NCBI GenBank assembly: GCA_003501485.1
Contig: DNPJ01000022.1
Span: 1-11,470, forward strand
DNA from: Bacillota bacterium
GTDB lineage: Bacteria > Bacillota_I > Bacilli_A > RFN20 > CAG-826
Reading direction: 5' to 3'
Length of the DNA: 11,470 nucleotides
A program made the translations under genes and the position numbers. Under the pieces are notes generated by a model. The model made no database searches. It was not told the origin of the DNA and saw only the letters and a list, made by a program, of their open reading frames with translations. Below, piece by piece: positions 1 to 6,450 of this stretch (position 1 is its first letter; every line of letters starts with the position of its first letter).

Positions 1-11
1 CGATTAATCTG

Positions 12-713
12 TCACCTTACGATTTGCGGAAGGATTAGGACTAGAATAGATTTGCTATCGGACTTTATCGAGCCAAGGAAATCCATCTGAACCGCGATTT
101 CGTTGATATGGCTCTTCATGTAGGGAAGGTAGTCCAAATAGGTACGATTGCTCCTGTCTATCTTGCTGTCGGAGTAGTCGTACTCTTTTGATTTCCTCTC
201 CCTCTTTTTGTATGTGACGGCATATGGCAAATCCATCTTGGAGATGGGTACCCTCTTCTCGGATATGTAGCGGTATACGGTTGGCAAAGAAATTTCGACA
301 TTGCTTGCCTTGGCGGAGGCATAAACCGACCTTTTAATTGCCAGTCCCTCCTTGATCGTCGAGACCAGGCGGTCGTATTCCTCCTTGGTCAGGTTGATGC
401 CCTTCCTCGAGTTGTGTAGCTTTGCCTCGTATTTCTTTTGTGCAAGCACGGGATCGTATCTCAGCTATAGGAAGCAGCAGTCTATGTACTTGTGCTTGCA
501 TGTGCCGCATACGTATGGCCACTTGTCGAGTTTTTTGCACAAAATCTTGCTTTGTCCCTTGGAAGCATCCTTGGAAACGATTCTGTTCCTCTTGATTTCC
601 TTGGCGATTGTTGTCGGGTCGCATCCAATCGCTTCGGCAATCTCACGGCATTTGTTTCCGTGTGCAAGCATTGAACTAATTTTCTTCCTGTCCTCTTCTT
701 TTAAGTGTGACAT
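12..713 (-). pseudogene. IS30-family transposase, interrupted by stop codons
   Basis: The reading frame starts at ATG 711-713. The first 82 codons encode an N-terminal helix-turn-helix of the IS30 type (MSHLKEEDRKKISSMLAHG, then REIAEAIGCDPTTIAKEIKR), followed by a Cys-rich stretch (CGTCKHKYIDCC). A TAG at 465-467 then interrupts the frame. Without any frameshift the same frame continues through LRYDPVLAQKKYEAKLHNSR and a second helical region to residues resembling the start of the DDE catalytic domain (VQMDFLGSIKSDSKSILVLI), where the Asp is the likely first catalytic acid. A second in-frame stop, TGA, lies at 12-14 before the rest of the catalytic domain could be encoded. The amber codon differs by one base from AAG or CAG, so a simple nonsense mutation explains it. 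An intact family member is a single ORF of roughly 300-400 residues. The family call is confident; non-functionality is a strong inference. Confidence 0.88.
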
Positions 714-718
714 GCAAA

Positions 719-728
719 ACCTCCTTTT
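719..728 (-). promoter_or_regulatory. Strong ribosome binding site of the IS30 transposase
   Basis: On the minus strand AAAAGGAGGT lies 5 bases before the ATG at 713. It is a near-perfect complement to the 16S rRNA 3' end, and it fixes the transposase start. Most of the polysaccharide genes in this window have much weaker sites. Confidence 0.8.
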
Positions 729-748
729 CTAGCCAACAGGACATGAAA

Positions 749-777
749 ATTATACTATTCTCGGACTAAAATCAGGA
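749..777 (-). promoter_or_regulatory. Candidate promoter of the IS30 transposase
   Basis: On the minus strand a perfect -10 hexamer TATAAT occupies 749-754, about 36 bases upstream of the transposase ATG. The hexamer at the 17-base spacing (TCCTGA, 772-777) is a poor -35, so only the -10 is good evidence. Confidence 0.4.
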
Positions 778-805
778 TTTCGAGAAAAAACGGAATTTAG
801 TTTAA

Positions 806-940
806 GAATTCACAGTTGCAACGGCAGCACTTGTTTTGTGGTTGATTAATTTTATTGAATTGTCTAATATAAAAATGGTTTGCAATGAGATGTTGAGAAG
901 ACAAGCAACTAAATTTGGATTTGTAAAATATCATTTATAA
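806..940 (+). pseudogene. Short decayed coding remnant next to the IS
   Basis: A plus-strand frame is open from about 806 to a TAA at 938-940. It reads through ATG 875 (MVCNEMLRRQATKFGFVKYH) and is in the same frame as the 959-1279 fragment, separated from it only by that TAA. A different frame just downstream reads FINMYKRSSGNH before stopping at 970-972, which could be the true continuation if a frameshift has occurred. I do not recognise a domain. It is most likely the ruined 3' part of a gene that was destroyed when the IS inserted or recombined here, but random open frame in AT-rich DNA cannot be excluded. Confidence 0.25.
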
Positions 941-958
941 ACATGTATAAACGGAGCA

Positions 959-1279
959 GTGGAAATCATTGAAAGCAGAATGCGAAAGTATTTGATTTGT
1001 AAGGCCATGCAATTGCTAAGCGAATTTGCTAGACAAATAAATTTTTCTTTTCAAGACTTTGCAATTTATAGAAAAACGCTTTTTAATTGGCTACCAAAAG
1101 CTGTTTTTGATATGCAAAAAAGAAAACTTTCATTTTCTTGGAAAACTCAGTTTAAACCAAAAATAGAATACAGTTTAAAATTTAAAACTTGGTTATTATA
1201 TAAATTCTATTTGTATTTCGAAATGTTAAATGGTTTCGACGACTTGATGTTTGAAAAATATTTGGTTCAATTAGGATAA
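959..1279 (+). pseudogene. C-terminal fragment, possibly of a glycosyltransferase
   Basis: This frame encodes about 106 residues, basic and aromatic-rich, with predicted helices (RMRKYLICKAMQLLSEFARQ; then LKFKTWLLYKFYLYFEMLNG). It ends in TAA 1277-1279, just 12 bases before wzx. The apparent GTG start at 959 has GGAG only 2 bases upstream, and ATG 980 has no usable ribosome binding site, so neither start looks genuine. Amphipathic basic tails of this kind are found after the catalytic domain of family 2 glycosyltransferases in capsule loci, and the position directly before wzx fits. No nucleotide-sugar binding motif or DXD is present, so any parent enzyme would be inactive. The family assignment is a guess from style; that it is a truncated gene rather than a complete small gene is more likely than not. 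Confidence 0.4.
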
Positions 1280-1291
1280 ACGATAAAATCA

Positions 1292-2851
1292 ATGGAACAG
1301 GTTTCAGCATCTCGCTTTGAAAATAGTTTTAGGAATATTCTTTTTTCTCTATTGTCTCAATTGGTGGCTTTGGCTTTGGACTTAATTTGCAGAAGAGTTT
1401 TTTTGCATAATATTGCAATTGAATATTTAGGATTGAGTACAACTTTTTCGAGCGTTTTAAGTATGCTTTCTTTTGCGGAAATGGGTATAGGATCTGCCAT
1501 TATTTTTAGTTTATATGAGCCAATAAAAAATAATAACAAAATAAAAATAAAAGCTTTAATGAAGCTATATCGTAACGTGTATTATGTTGTTGCTTTTTTT
1601 ATTTTGATTGCAGGATCGGCTTTGACCCCTTTTATTAAATTTTTTGTTAAGGAAATTCCGAACGTTCCATACGTTTCTGCCGTTTATTTACTATTAGTTT
1701 TTCAAACCGGTTCATTATATTTTTTTAGTTATAAGATAAATTTTTTAAATGCAACACAGCAGAATTATATTTTTAGAAAAGTTCAAATTATTTCGAATTT
1801 AATTAAGGCGGTTTTACAAATTGTTTCAATCCTCGCTTTTAAGAATTATTTTATTTTTCTTGGTATTGCCATTTTTTTCTCTTTGGCGACTGACATCTTT
1901 TGCTCTATCTATGTAAATATTAAATACCCATTTTTAAGAGGAAAAGCGAATAAGCTTGAATCTGAAGAATTAAAAAAATTAAAAAGAAATGTTTTTGCTC
2001 TATTTTTGTATAAAGTTAGCAACACTGTCTCTACTACAGTTGATACGATATTGATATCTAAAATGCTGGGTGTTATACCGGCTGCTATTTATTCTAATTA
2101 TTATCTTATAATGAATTATGTTGACTCCTTTTATAATAATGTTCTAGGGGCGCTTACGCCTTCAATAGGCAATCTAATGGTCGACTCTAAGTTAGAGAAA
2201 AAAAGGAAGTTTTTTAAAACATTACAAAGTGCATATTATTGGATTTCTATATATATAGCCGTTGGAATGATTGTGTGTTTTAATCCATTTATTTCGACTT
2301 TCTTTGGATCGCAATATTTACTTGATCAGTCGGTTGTTATAGCATTAACCGTGAGCGTTACTTTAACAAATTTTCAAAGACCTTGTTCACTAATGAGGGA
2401 TGCTAACGGCCTTTTTTGGTATGGAAAATTTAGACCACTAATTATGGCTGTAATCAATTTAGGAGCTTCAATTTTTTTAACTCATTTTTTTGGGATAATT
2501 GGTGTTGTGCTAGGGACTATTATTTCCAAAATATTAACGTTTGTTTGGTATGATCCATTTATTGTATTTAAATATGTTTTAAAAGATGGATTAAAAGAAT
2601 ACTTTTACAATTATATAGAAAAGTGGGCTATTCTCTTACTTTATTCTACTGCATGCATTGGTATTTGTAACAAAATTGAATTGTCCGGCATGCCTCAGAT
2701 TTTTGTTTATGCTTTTGTGGTGACGATTTTTGTCAACTTAGGGAATTATTATATTAACTATGGTAAAGCAGAGCTTTTGGATATGAAAAATTATTTGTTT
2801 GATTTGCTTAAGAAACTAAAAAAAAGAAAAAAAACAAGTAAGACAAATTGA
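1292..2851 (+). CDS. wzx: Wzx-type polysaccharide repeat-unit flippase
   Basis: This 519-residue protein of the MOP (MATE-like) superfamily would move undecaprenyl-diphosphate-linked repeat units from the inner to the outer face of the cytoplasmic membrane. The N-terminal part carries the family pattern: an opening helix (about 13-35), then EYLGLSTTFSSVLSMLSFAE and MGIGSAIIFSLYEPI ending near residue 77, followed by a cytoplasmic loop of basic residues. About 12-14 hydrophobic helices span the whole length, with a long charged loop near 217-232 (ESEELKKLKRN) where the two halves meet. Length is normal for the family. The ATG at 1292 has only a distant AGGAT upstream. The C-terminus is a Lys-rich tail (KKLKKRKKTSKTN) whose TGA stop is also the first triplet of the inverted repeat at 2847-2899, so the original end of the protein may have been altered. 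The convergent neighbour at 2963 is a glycosyltransferase. Confidence 0.9.
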   Translation: MEQVSASRFENSFRNILFSLLSQLVALALDLICRRVFLHNIAIEYLGLSTTFSSVLSMLSFAEMGIGSAIIFSLYEPIKNNNKIKIKALMKLYRNVYYVVAFFILIAGSALTPFIKFFVKEIPNVPYVSAVYLLLVFQTGSLYFFSYKINFLNATQQNYIFRKVQIISNLIKAVLQIVSILAFKNYFIFLGIAIFFSLATDIFCSIYVNIKYPFLRGKANKLESEELKKLKRNVFALFLYKVSNTVSTTVDTILISKMLGVIPAAIYSNYYLIMNYVDSFYNNVLGALTPSIGNLMVDSKLEKKRKFFKTLQSAYYWISIYIAVGMIVCFNPFISTFFGSQYLLDQSVVIALTVSVTLTNFQRPCSLMRDANGLFWYGKFRPLIMAVINLGASIFLTHFFGIIGVVLGTIISKILTFVWYDPFIVFKYVLKDGLKEYFYNYIEKWAILLLYSTACIGICNKIELSGMPQIFVYAFVVTIFVNLGNYYINYGKAELLDMKNYLFDLLKKLKKRKKTSKTN

Positions 2852-2899
2852 ACTGTACCCCAAATCCTGGACAAGAAAGGAGGAGGGGTACAGTTCAAT
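2847..2899. repeat. 15-bp perfect inverted repeat, IS150-like ends joined
   Basis: Bases 2847-2861 (ATTGAACTGTACCCC) are the exact reverse complement of 2885-2899, with a 23-base spacer. The left side reads TGAACTGTACCCC from 2849 and continues AAATCCTGGACA, which has the look of an IS3-family, IS150-group terminus (TG at the tip, then ACCCC and a GGACA box). The right side ends GGGGTACAGTTCA. Between them sits AAGAAAGGAGGA, which resembles the ribosome binding site that precedes orfA in such elements. The simplest reading is an element that lost its transposase genes and kept only its tips, 49 bp from 2849 to 2897. No clean target duplication is visible (AAT on the left against ATA on the right). 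As RNA it forms a strong hairpin between two convergent genes, so it may now act as a terminator. Confidence 0.6.
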
Positions 2900-2918
2900 A
2901 TGCTTCTGCTATTTTTAA
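2847..2918 (+). terminator. Possible bidirectional terminator between wzx and GT4
   Basis: The 15-bp stem at 2847-2899 is followed on the plus strand by a T-rich stretch (CTATTTTTAATT at about 2909-2920). The gap between the stem and the T run is about 11 bases, longer than in a standard intrinsic terminator, and the 23-base loop is large. It is the only strong hairpin in the convergent gap; the other candidate, GCTTT/AAAGC at 2925-2938, has only five base pairs. Confidence 0.35.
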
Positions 2919-2962
2919 TTATTCGCTTTGCTAAAAGCATTATAAGATAGATGGTCAGAGCT

Positions 2963-4150
2963 TTAATTAACAAATGAACTTAAACATTGAATCAATTTAG
3001 TGATAAAAATAGATTTTGAATACTTTTTGAAGTAAACTTCTTTAGAATGCGCCCCAATATTTTTGAGCGTTTTCATATCAAGCTTCTTAAGCAATTCAGC
3101 TAATGAACGATAGTCATTAGATCGACAAGAATAACCAATTCCATTATTTAAAATAAAGCTTGCACAGCTCCCATTTGCCACCCCAACAACCGCTTTACCA
3201 GCAGCCATGTAAGATTGCACCTTCCCCGGTATTGTCATATTAGCGTATGGTTTGTCTTCCAGCGTTACAAGCATTACATCCGCTAAATTATATAAGTCTG
3301 GCATACAATCCAATGGCTTTTGCCCATAAAAAACAACATTATCTATATTCAATTCTTTCGCAAGCCTTTTGACATTATCTAATTCGCTACCAGAGCCAAC
3401 TATATGAAATTTGAATCTTGATTCATCTTTTAGTAATGACGCTGCCTTAATAATTGTGTTTACCGATTGTGCCTTTCCAATATTACCAGCAAACATCAAA
3501 TCAATAATTCCGTTATCATTATATTCATAAACGCTATCTTCAAATAATGTTTCGGCGTATTGAGCTAAATAGTCGATATCAAGCAAATTACACTTTGGCA
3601 ATGATTTTATGTAAGAAATATGCTCTTTAGTAGAAACGAGAATTTTATTAAATTGAGAATAAACACTAGCGGAGACTTTTTTATAATGTTTATAGATTAG
3701 AGATTTTTTCGATATGCCACCAGCCAATAATGATTCCGGCCACAAATCCATTTCATACATAATTAACGGTTTATTATTCTTCTTCGCATATAAAATAGCG
3801 GGTTTTACCAACATAATTGGTGATTCTTCCATTGCTAAAACTACATCGAAATCCTTCGGCAATTTTTTTGCCAGTTTGCAACCATAATAAGGAAACGAAT
3901 AATAATTCAAAACACGGTGAAAAACATCGTGGCGCCGTTCAATTAATTTTGCGCGAACAATGTGCACGTCATTGTGCTCTTGAATCCTTTTTTCGTCTTT
4001 TCTATATCCAACAAAAATTTTGCCTTGAGGATAATTTGGCAAGCCTGTCAAAACAGTGACATCATTTCCCCTTTTTTTCAATGATTCAGCGATGTCAGTA
4101 ACTATAGAGTTTTCAGGCCAATAATATTGAGTTACTAATAATATTTTCAT
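2963..4150 (-). CDS. WbuB-like GT4 glycosyltransferase
   Basis: This 395-residue cytoplasmic, retaining GT-B glycosyltransferase of family 4 would add one sugar to the lipid-linked repeat unit. The N-terminal Rossmann domain opens with MKILLVTQYYWPEN, contains TGLPNYPQG (35-43), and carries DLWPES at 135-140, a hallmark of the WbuB/CapM-like subgroup. The C-terminal nucleotide-sugar domain starts around FAGNIGKAQ (220-228), followed by VGSGSE (251-256), FYGQ (274-277) and TIPGKVQSYMAAGK (306-319). The usual EX7E motif is replaced in this subgroup by the PGK..SYMAAG region. Donor and acceptor cannot be read from sequence; amino-deoxyhexose donors are known for WbuB itself. ATG 4148-4150 is preceded by no clear ribosome binding site. 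The gene is alone on its strand, divergent from the next GT4 and convergent with wzx. Length and motifs are complete. Confidence 0.88.
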   Translation of the reverse strand: MKILLVTQYYWPENSIVTDIAESLKKRGNDVTVLTGLPNYPQGKIFVGYRKDEKRIQEHNDVHIVRAKLIERRHDVFHRVLNYYSFPYYGCKLAKKLPKDFDVVLAMEESPIMLVKPAILYAKKNNKPLIMYEMDLWPESLLAGGISKKSLIYKHYKKVSASVYSQFNKILVSTKEHISYIKSLPKCNLLDIDYLAQYAETLFEDSVYEYNDNGIIDLMFAGNIGKAQSVNTIIKAASLLKDESRFKFHIVGSGSELDNVKRLAKELNIDNVVFYGQKPLDCMPDLYNLADVMLVTLEDKPYANMTIPGKVQSYMAAGKAVVGVANGSCASFILNNGIGYSCRSNDYRSLAELLKKLDMKTLKNIGAHSKEVYFKKYSKSIFITKLIQCLSSFVN

Positions 4151-4236
4151 AAAATGTCTATAATTAATAATACATTCATTTATTTAGGAAAACTACATCG
4201 ATATTGAACGGGCAGCAAAAGTAAAGTAAAATCGGA
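4151..4236. promoter_or_regulatory. Divergent intergenic region between two GT4 genes
   Basis: These 86 bases must carry the start signals for both flanking glycosyltransferases unless one is read from further away. On the plus strand a perfect TATAAT sits at 4159-4164, which would give a leader of about 65 bases for the gene at 4237, but I find no matching -35 at 16-18 bases. On the minus strand only degenerate AT-rich -10 candidates are visible. Neither start codon has a convincing Shine-Dalgarno sequence. Confidence 0.35.
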
Positions 4237-5346
4237 ATGATGAAAAAAATATTATTTGTTGCACCTTTAGATACGAAAGATAGATTTAAAGGTGGAATCA
4301 CATCTTTCGCGGAAGCAATAATTAAAAACAAAAGTTTTTTTAACAAAAATTTTATTGACTTCGTTCCATTCAACAATTGCATAATAAATAGAAGACCAGG
4401 GACAAATGGTAAATTTTCATTGCTCAATTTTTTGAACTATTTTGAAACAAAGAAAAAATTAAAAAAAGAACTTAAAAACAATAAATATGATGCCATCTAT
4501 ATTAATTCGTCCTATGGTATTTCACTTTTAAAAGACCTAATGACAATTAAAAGAACATATGCAAAAGAATATCATATTTTTTTGCATATTCACTTTGCTG
4601 ATTTAACGAGCATTTTTACAAAAAAGAAGATTGTAAGAAGCCTGATTAAAAAACAGCTAAAAACAAAAATAACAACAATAATTTCTTTATCAACTATTTT
4701 AAAAAACGATTTGATAAAAGAAGGATACAAAAAAGAAACCATAGTAGTCCTTTATAACTTTTTTGATCCAACTCTTCCGAGAATTGATGAATCTTTTATT
4801 AGATCAAAATACTGCCAAAAGAAAGAAAGAAAGACATTTTTATTTGTCGGATCTCTTGACAAACGAAAAGGATTCTACGATTTAATTAAGGTGTTTAAAA
4901 GAATCGATGGCACTAAGGCAAAGCTCATTATTTGTGGAAAACCTAATGATAGTAAATCAAAAGATTTGTTAAACGCCATTAAAAATAATGATATTTTCGA
5001 GTACAGAGGATATGTTGAAGGGAAAACAAAAATCCAAGCGTTTAAAGATGCGGATTTTTTTATTTTGCCATCTTACGCAGAAGGTTTACCAATAACCATA
5101 TTGGAGGCATTTAGATTTGGGCTACCTGTAATATCAACTCATGTTGGAGCTATTCCAGAAATAATAAATAATAACATAGGCGCCATTGTTTTTCCTGGAA
5201 ATTTAGTCGAATTAAAAAATGTTATCGGTCAATATATAAATCAAGATACATTGAATATAAGCTTAAATTGTTTAAAGGAGTCCGAAAAATACACATATAA
5301 TACTTTTTCAAAAAATCTTTTGAATATCATCAAAAGCAAACTATAG
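4237..5346 (+). CDS. GT4 family glycosyltransferase
   Basis: This 369-residue GT-B retaining glycosyltransferase probably transfers a sugar to the lipid-linked repeat unit at the cytoplasmic membrane face. The N-terminal acceptor domain has the GGI loop (19-21) used for nucleotide diphosphate contact. The C-terminal GT4 domain begins with FVGSLDKRKGFYDLI (203-217), where Arg210/Lys211 fit the conserved phosphate-binding positions, and includes FILPSYAEGLP (275-285) with the EX7E pair Glu282 and Glu290, then GLPVISTHVGAIPEI (295-309). All key residues are present. Two adjacent ATG codons (4237 and 4240) are possible starts, with only GGA next to them. It is the only plus-strand gene between two minus-strand ones. 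Its TAG stop (5344-5346) overlaps the stop of the convergent propeller gene, leaving no room for a terminator. Sugar specificity cannot be predicted. Confidence 0.88.
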   Translation: MMKKILFVAPLDTKDRFKGGITSFAEAIIKNKSFFNKNFIDFVPFNNCIINRRPGTNGKFSLLNFLNYFETKKKLKKELKNNKYDAIYINSSYGISLLKDLMTIKRTYAKEYHIFLHIHFADLTSIFTKKKIVRSLIKKQLKTKITTIISLSTILKNDLIKEGYKKETIVVLYNFFDPTLPRIDESFIRSKYCQKKERKTFLFVGSLDKRKGFYDLIKVFKRIDGTKAKLIICGKPNDSKSKDLLNAIKNNDIFEYRGYVEGKTKIQAFKDADFFILPSYAEGLPITILEAFRFGLPVISTHVGAIPEIINNNIGAIVFPGNLVELKNVIGQYINQDTLNISLNCLKESEKYTYNTFSKNLLNIIKSKL

Positions 5347-6450
5347 GTTTGCTTCTTGAATGTCAAAAATAAACAATGTTTCATTTATTTTTAATGATTG
5401 GGAGAAGACGGCCAAATATTTTGAAGAATTGTTACACGTGAACATAAATGTGCCAATGCCAAAATATTTTATAGACAAACAGTCCTTTTTTATTTTAATC
5501 AGTCGAATTAGTTGATTTGCATTGCAGTTAAAACAATACAATATAGATTCATTGCTTCTTATCCCGCCTATTTTCCCATTAATTTTCAAAATAACATTTT
5601 TGTTATTTTTTTTCTTGGACAAATTATATTCAACGCAAGTTGAAAAAAATAAAAAATTATTAGATACCAAGCCATAAATAACTGATCCCTCAATTCGAAA
5701 CATTTGCTTTAAAAAAGACTTTTTTAAATCAAAAGCAAAAAGTCCATTTTCAAAATATGGGTTATCCGTTAAATAATAAAGATAGCCGTTATTAAACATC
5801 GCTACGCACGCACGACAATCTTGGCTTCCGGATAAAAGACAATCGGGCTGGGTTTTAAAATTTTTGTTTTTAAATTGAAAAATATTTGTTTCATTATTTT
5901 CATCACCAGTAAAGCAAAACAAGTCATTTCCATATTCGCATACATAGTGAATGTGCCTAATGCTGCCAGGTTCAAAACGATATACGATCGAATGTTCTTT
6001 GTTTGTGTTTCTTCTAATAATGCACACATCGGTGCCATCGTTTTTGGTTGGATATTCGCCATAATAAACATCGCCATTTTTACAAAAGCAAATTGAAAGC
6101 AGCCTTCTTGCGCCATGGTCAAGCAATTGCTCGCGCAAAAAAACATTTGTCTTCAAATTATATGAGCAAAAATAGCCATTAAACGAAAAGAGAATTTCTT
6201 GTTTCCTATAGTCAAAAGTCGGAGAAAAAATATATAGTCTAAATAATCTTCTAGAAATGGAGAAAAAAGAAAGCAGCTTTTCCTTGGCGTTAAGTTTAAT
6301 GTTGCCAATAAGTTTCTCGCTCTTCGATTCAACATCAATTGAAACGAACTTACCACGCCAATAATATACCAAAGTAGAATCATCCAACCAGCAAATTGGC
6401 TGGGCATATTTCTTACGTAAAATTTGTGCAAAAGAACTATTTCTTTTCAT
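5341..6450 (-). CDS. Cytoplasmic beta-propeller-like protein of unknown function
   Basis: I do not recognise a named family. Starting from ATG 6448-6450 the protein has 369 residues. This start is preferred over TTG 6489 because AAAAGG lies about 12 bases upstream and it gives a 14-base overlap with the preceding glycosyltransferase gene. The sequence is built from about eight repeats of a hydrophobic-Tyr-Tyr strand, a polar loop and a second strand (near 26-40, 85-100, 125-147, 175-193, 221-242, 265-290, 302-320, 334-363), which suggests a propeller. The central repeat carries RHIHYV (165-170) and FTGDENNETNIF (180-191). From memory, a His-rich strand followed by TGD is shared by uncharacterised propellers in other polysaccharide loci. 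There is no signal peptide or membrane segment, and there are 15 cysteines, which suits the reducing cytoplasm. It is the last gene of the ugd operon, so a role in glycan assembly, binding or sensing is plausible. Catalysis is unproven. Confidence 0.65.
   Translation of the reverse strand: MKRNSSFAQILRKKYAQPICWLDDSTLVYYWRGKFVSIDVESKSEKLIGNIKLNAKEKLLSFFSISRRLFRLYIFSPTFDYRKQEILFSFNGYFCSYNLKTNVFLREQLLDHGARRLLSICFCKNGDVYYGEYPTKNDGTDVCIIRRNTNKEHSIVYRFEPGSIRHIHYVCEYGNDLFCFTGDENNETNIFQFKNKNFKTQPDCLLSGSQDCRACVAMFNNGYLYYLTDNPYFENGLFAFDLKKSFLKQMFRIEGSVIYGLVSNNFLFFSTCVEYNLSKKKNNKNVILKINGKIGGIRSNESILYCFNCNANQLIRLIKIKKDCLSIKYFGIGTFMFTCNNSSKYLAVFSQSLKINETLFIFDIQEANL

Larger units (their letters stand above)
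1..820 (-). mobile_element. Partial IS30-family insertion sequence remnant
   Basis: This segment contains a transposase of the IS30 family with its own ribosome binding site and a -10 box, and it differs in composition from its surroundings: bases 301-360 contain 31 G/C of 60, whereas bases 1741-1800 within wzx contain 12 of 60. The left end of the element lies outside the window. The right boundary is not proven. I place it near the sequence GTTGCAAC at about 815-822, because coding-like sequence of a different kind begins there, but I cannot see the partner terminal repeat. The element looks dead because the transposase is broken at two places. Confidence 0.45.

Noticed and set aside
465..467. 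TAG in the transposase as read-through or pyrrolysine
   Set aside because: IS30 transposases are single ORFs without programmed recoding, a second in-frame stop follows at 12-14, and nothing in the window suggests a reassigned TAG; TAG is used as the ordinary stop of at least three genes here.
334..732. Several overlapping ORFs on both strands across the IS30 region (for example 352-732 plus and 334-624 minus)
   Set aside because: They lie in alternative frames over the recognisable IS30 protein, have no ribosome binding sites and show no domain-like sequence. They reflect the higher GC of this segment.
1292..2851. Mycoplasma-like code with TGA as Trp
   Set aside because: TGG encodes Trp in the glycosyltransferases and TGA ends wzx at a sensible position, so the standard bacterial code fits.
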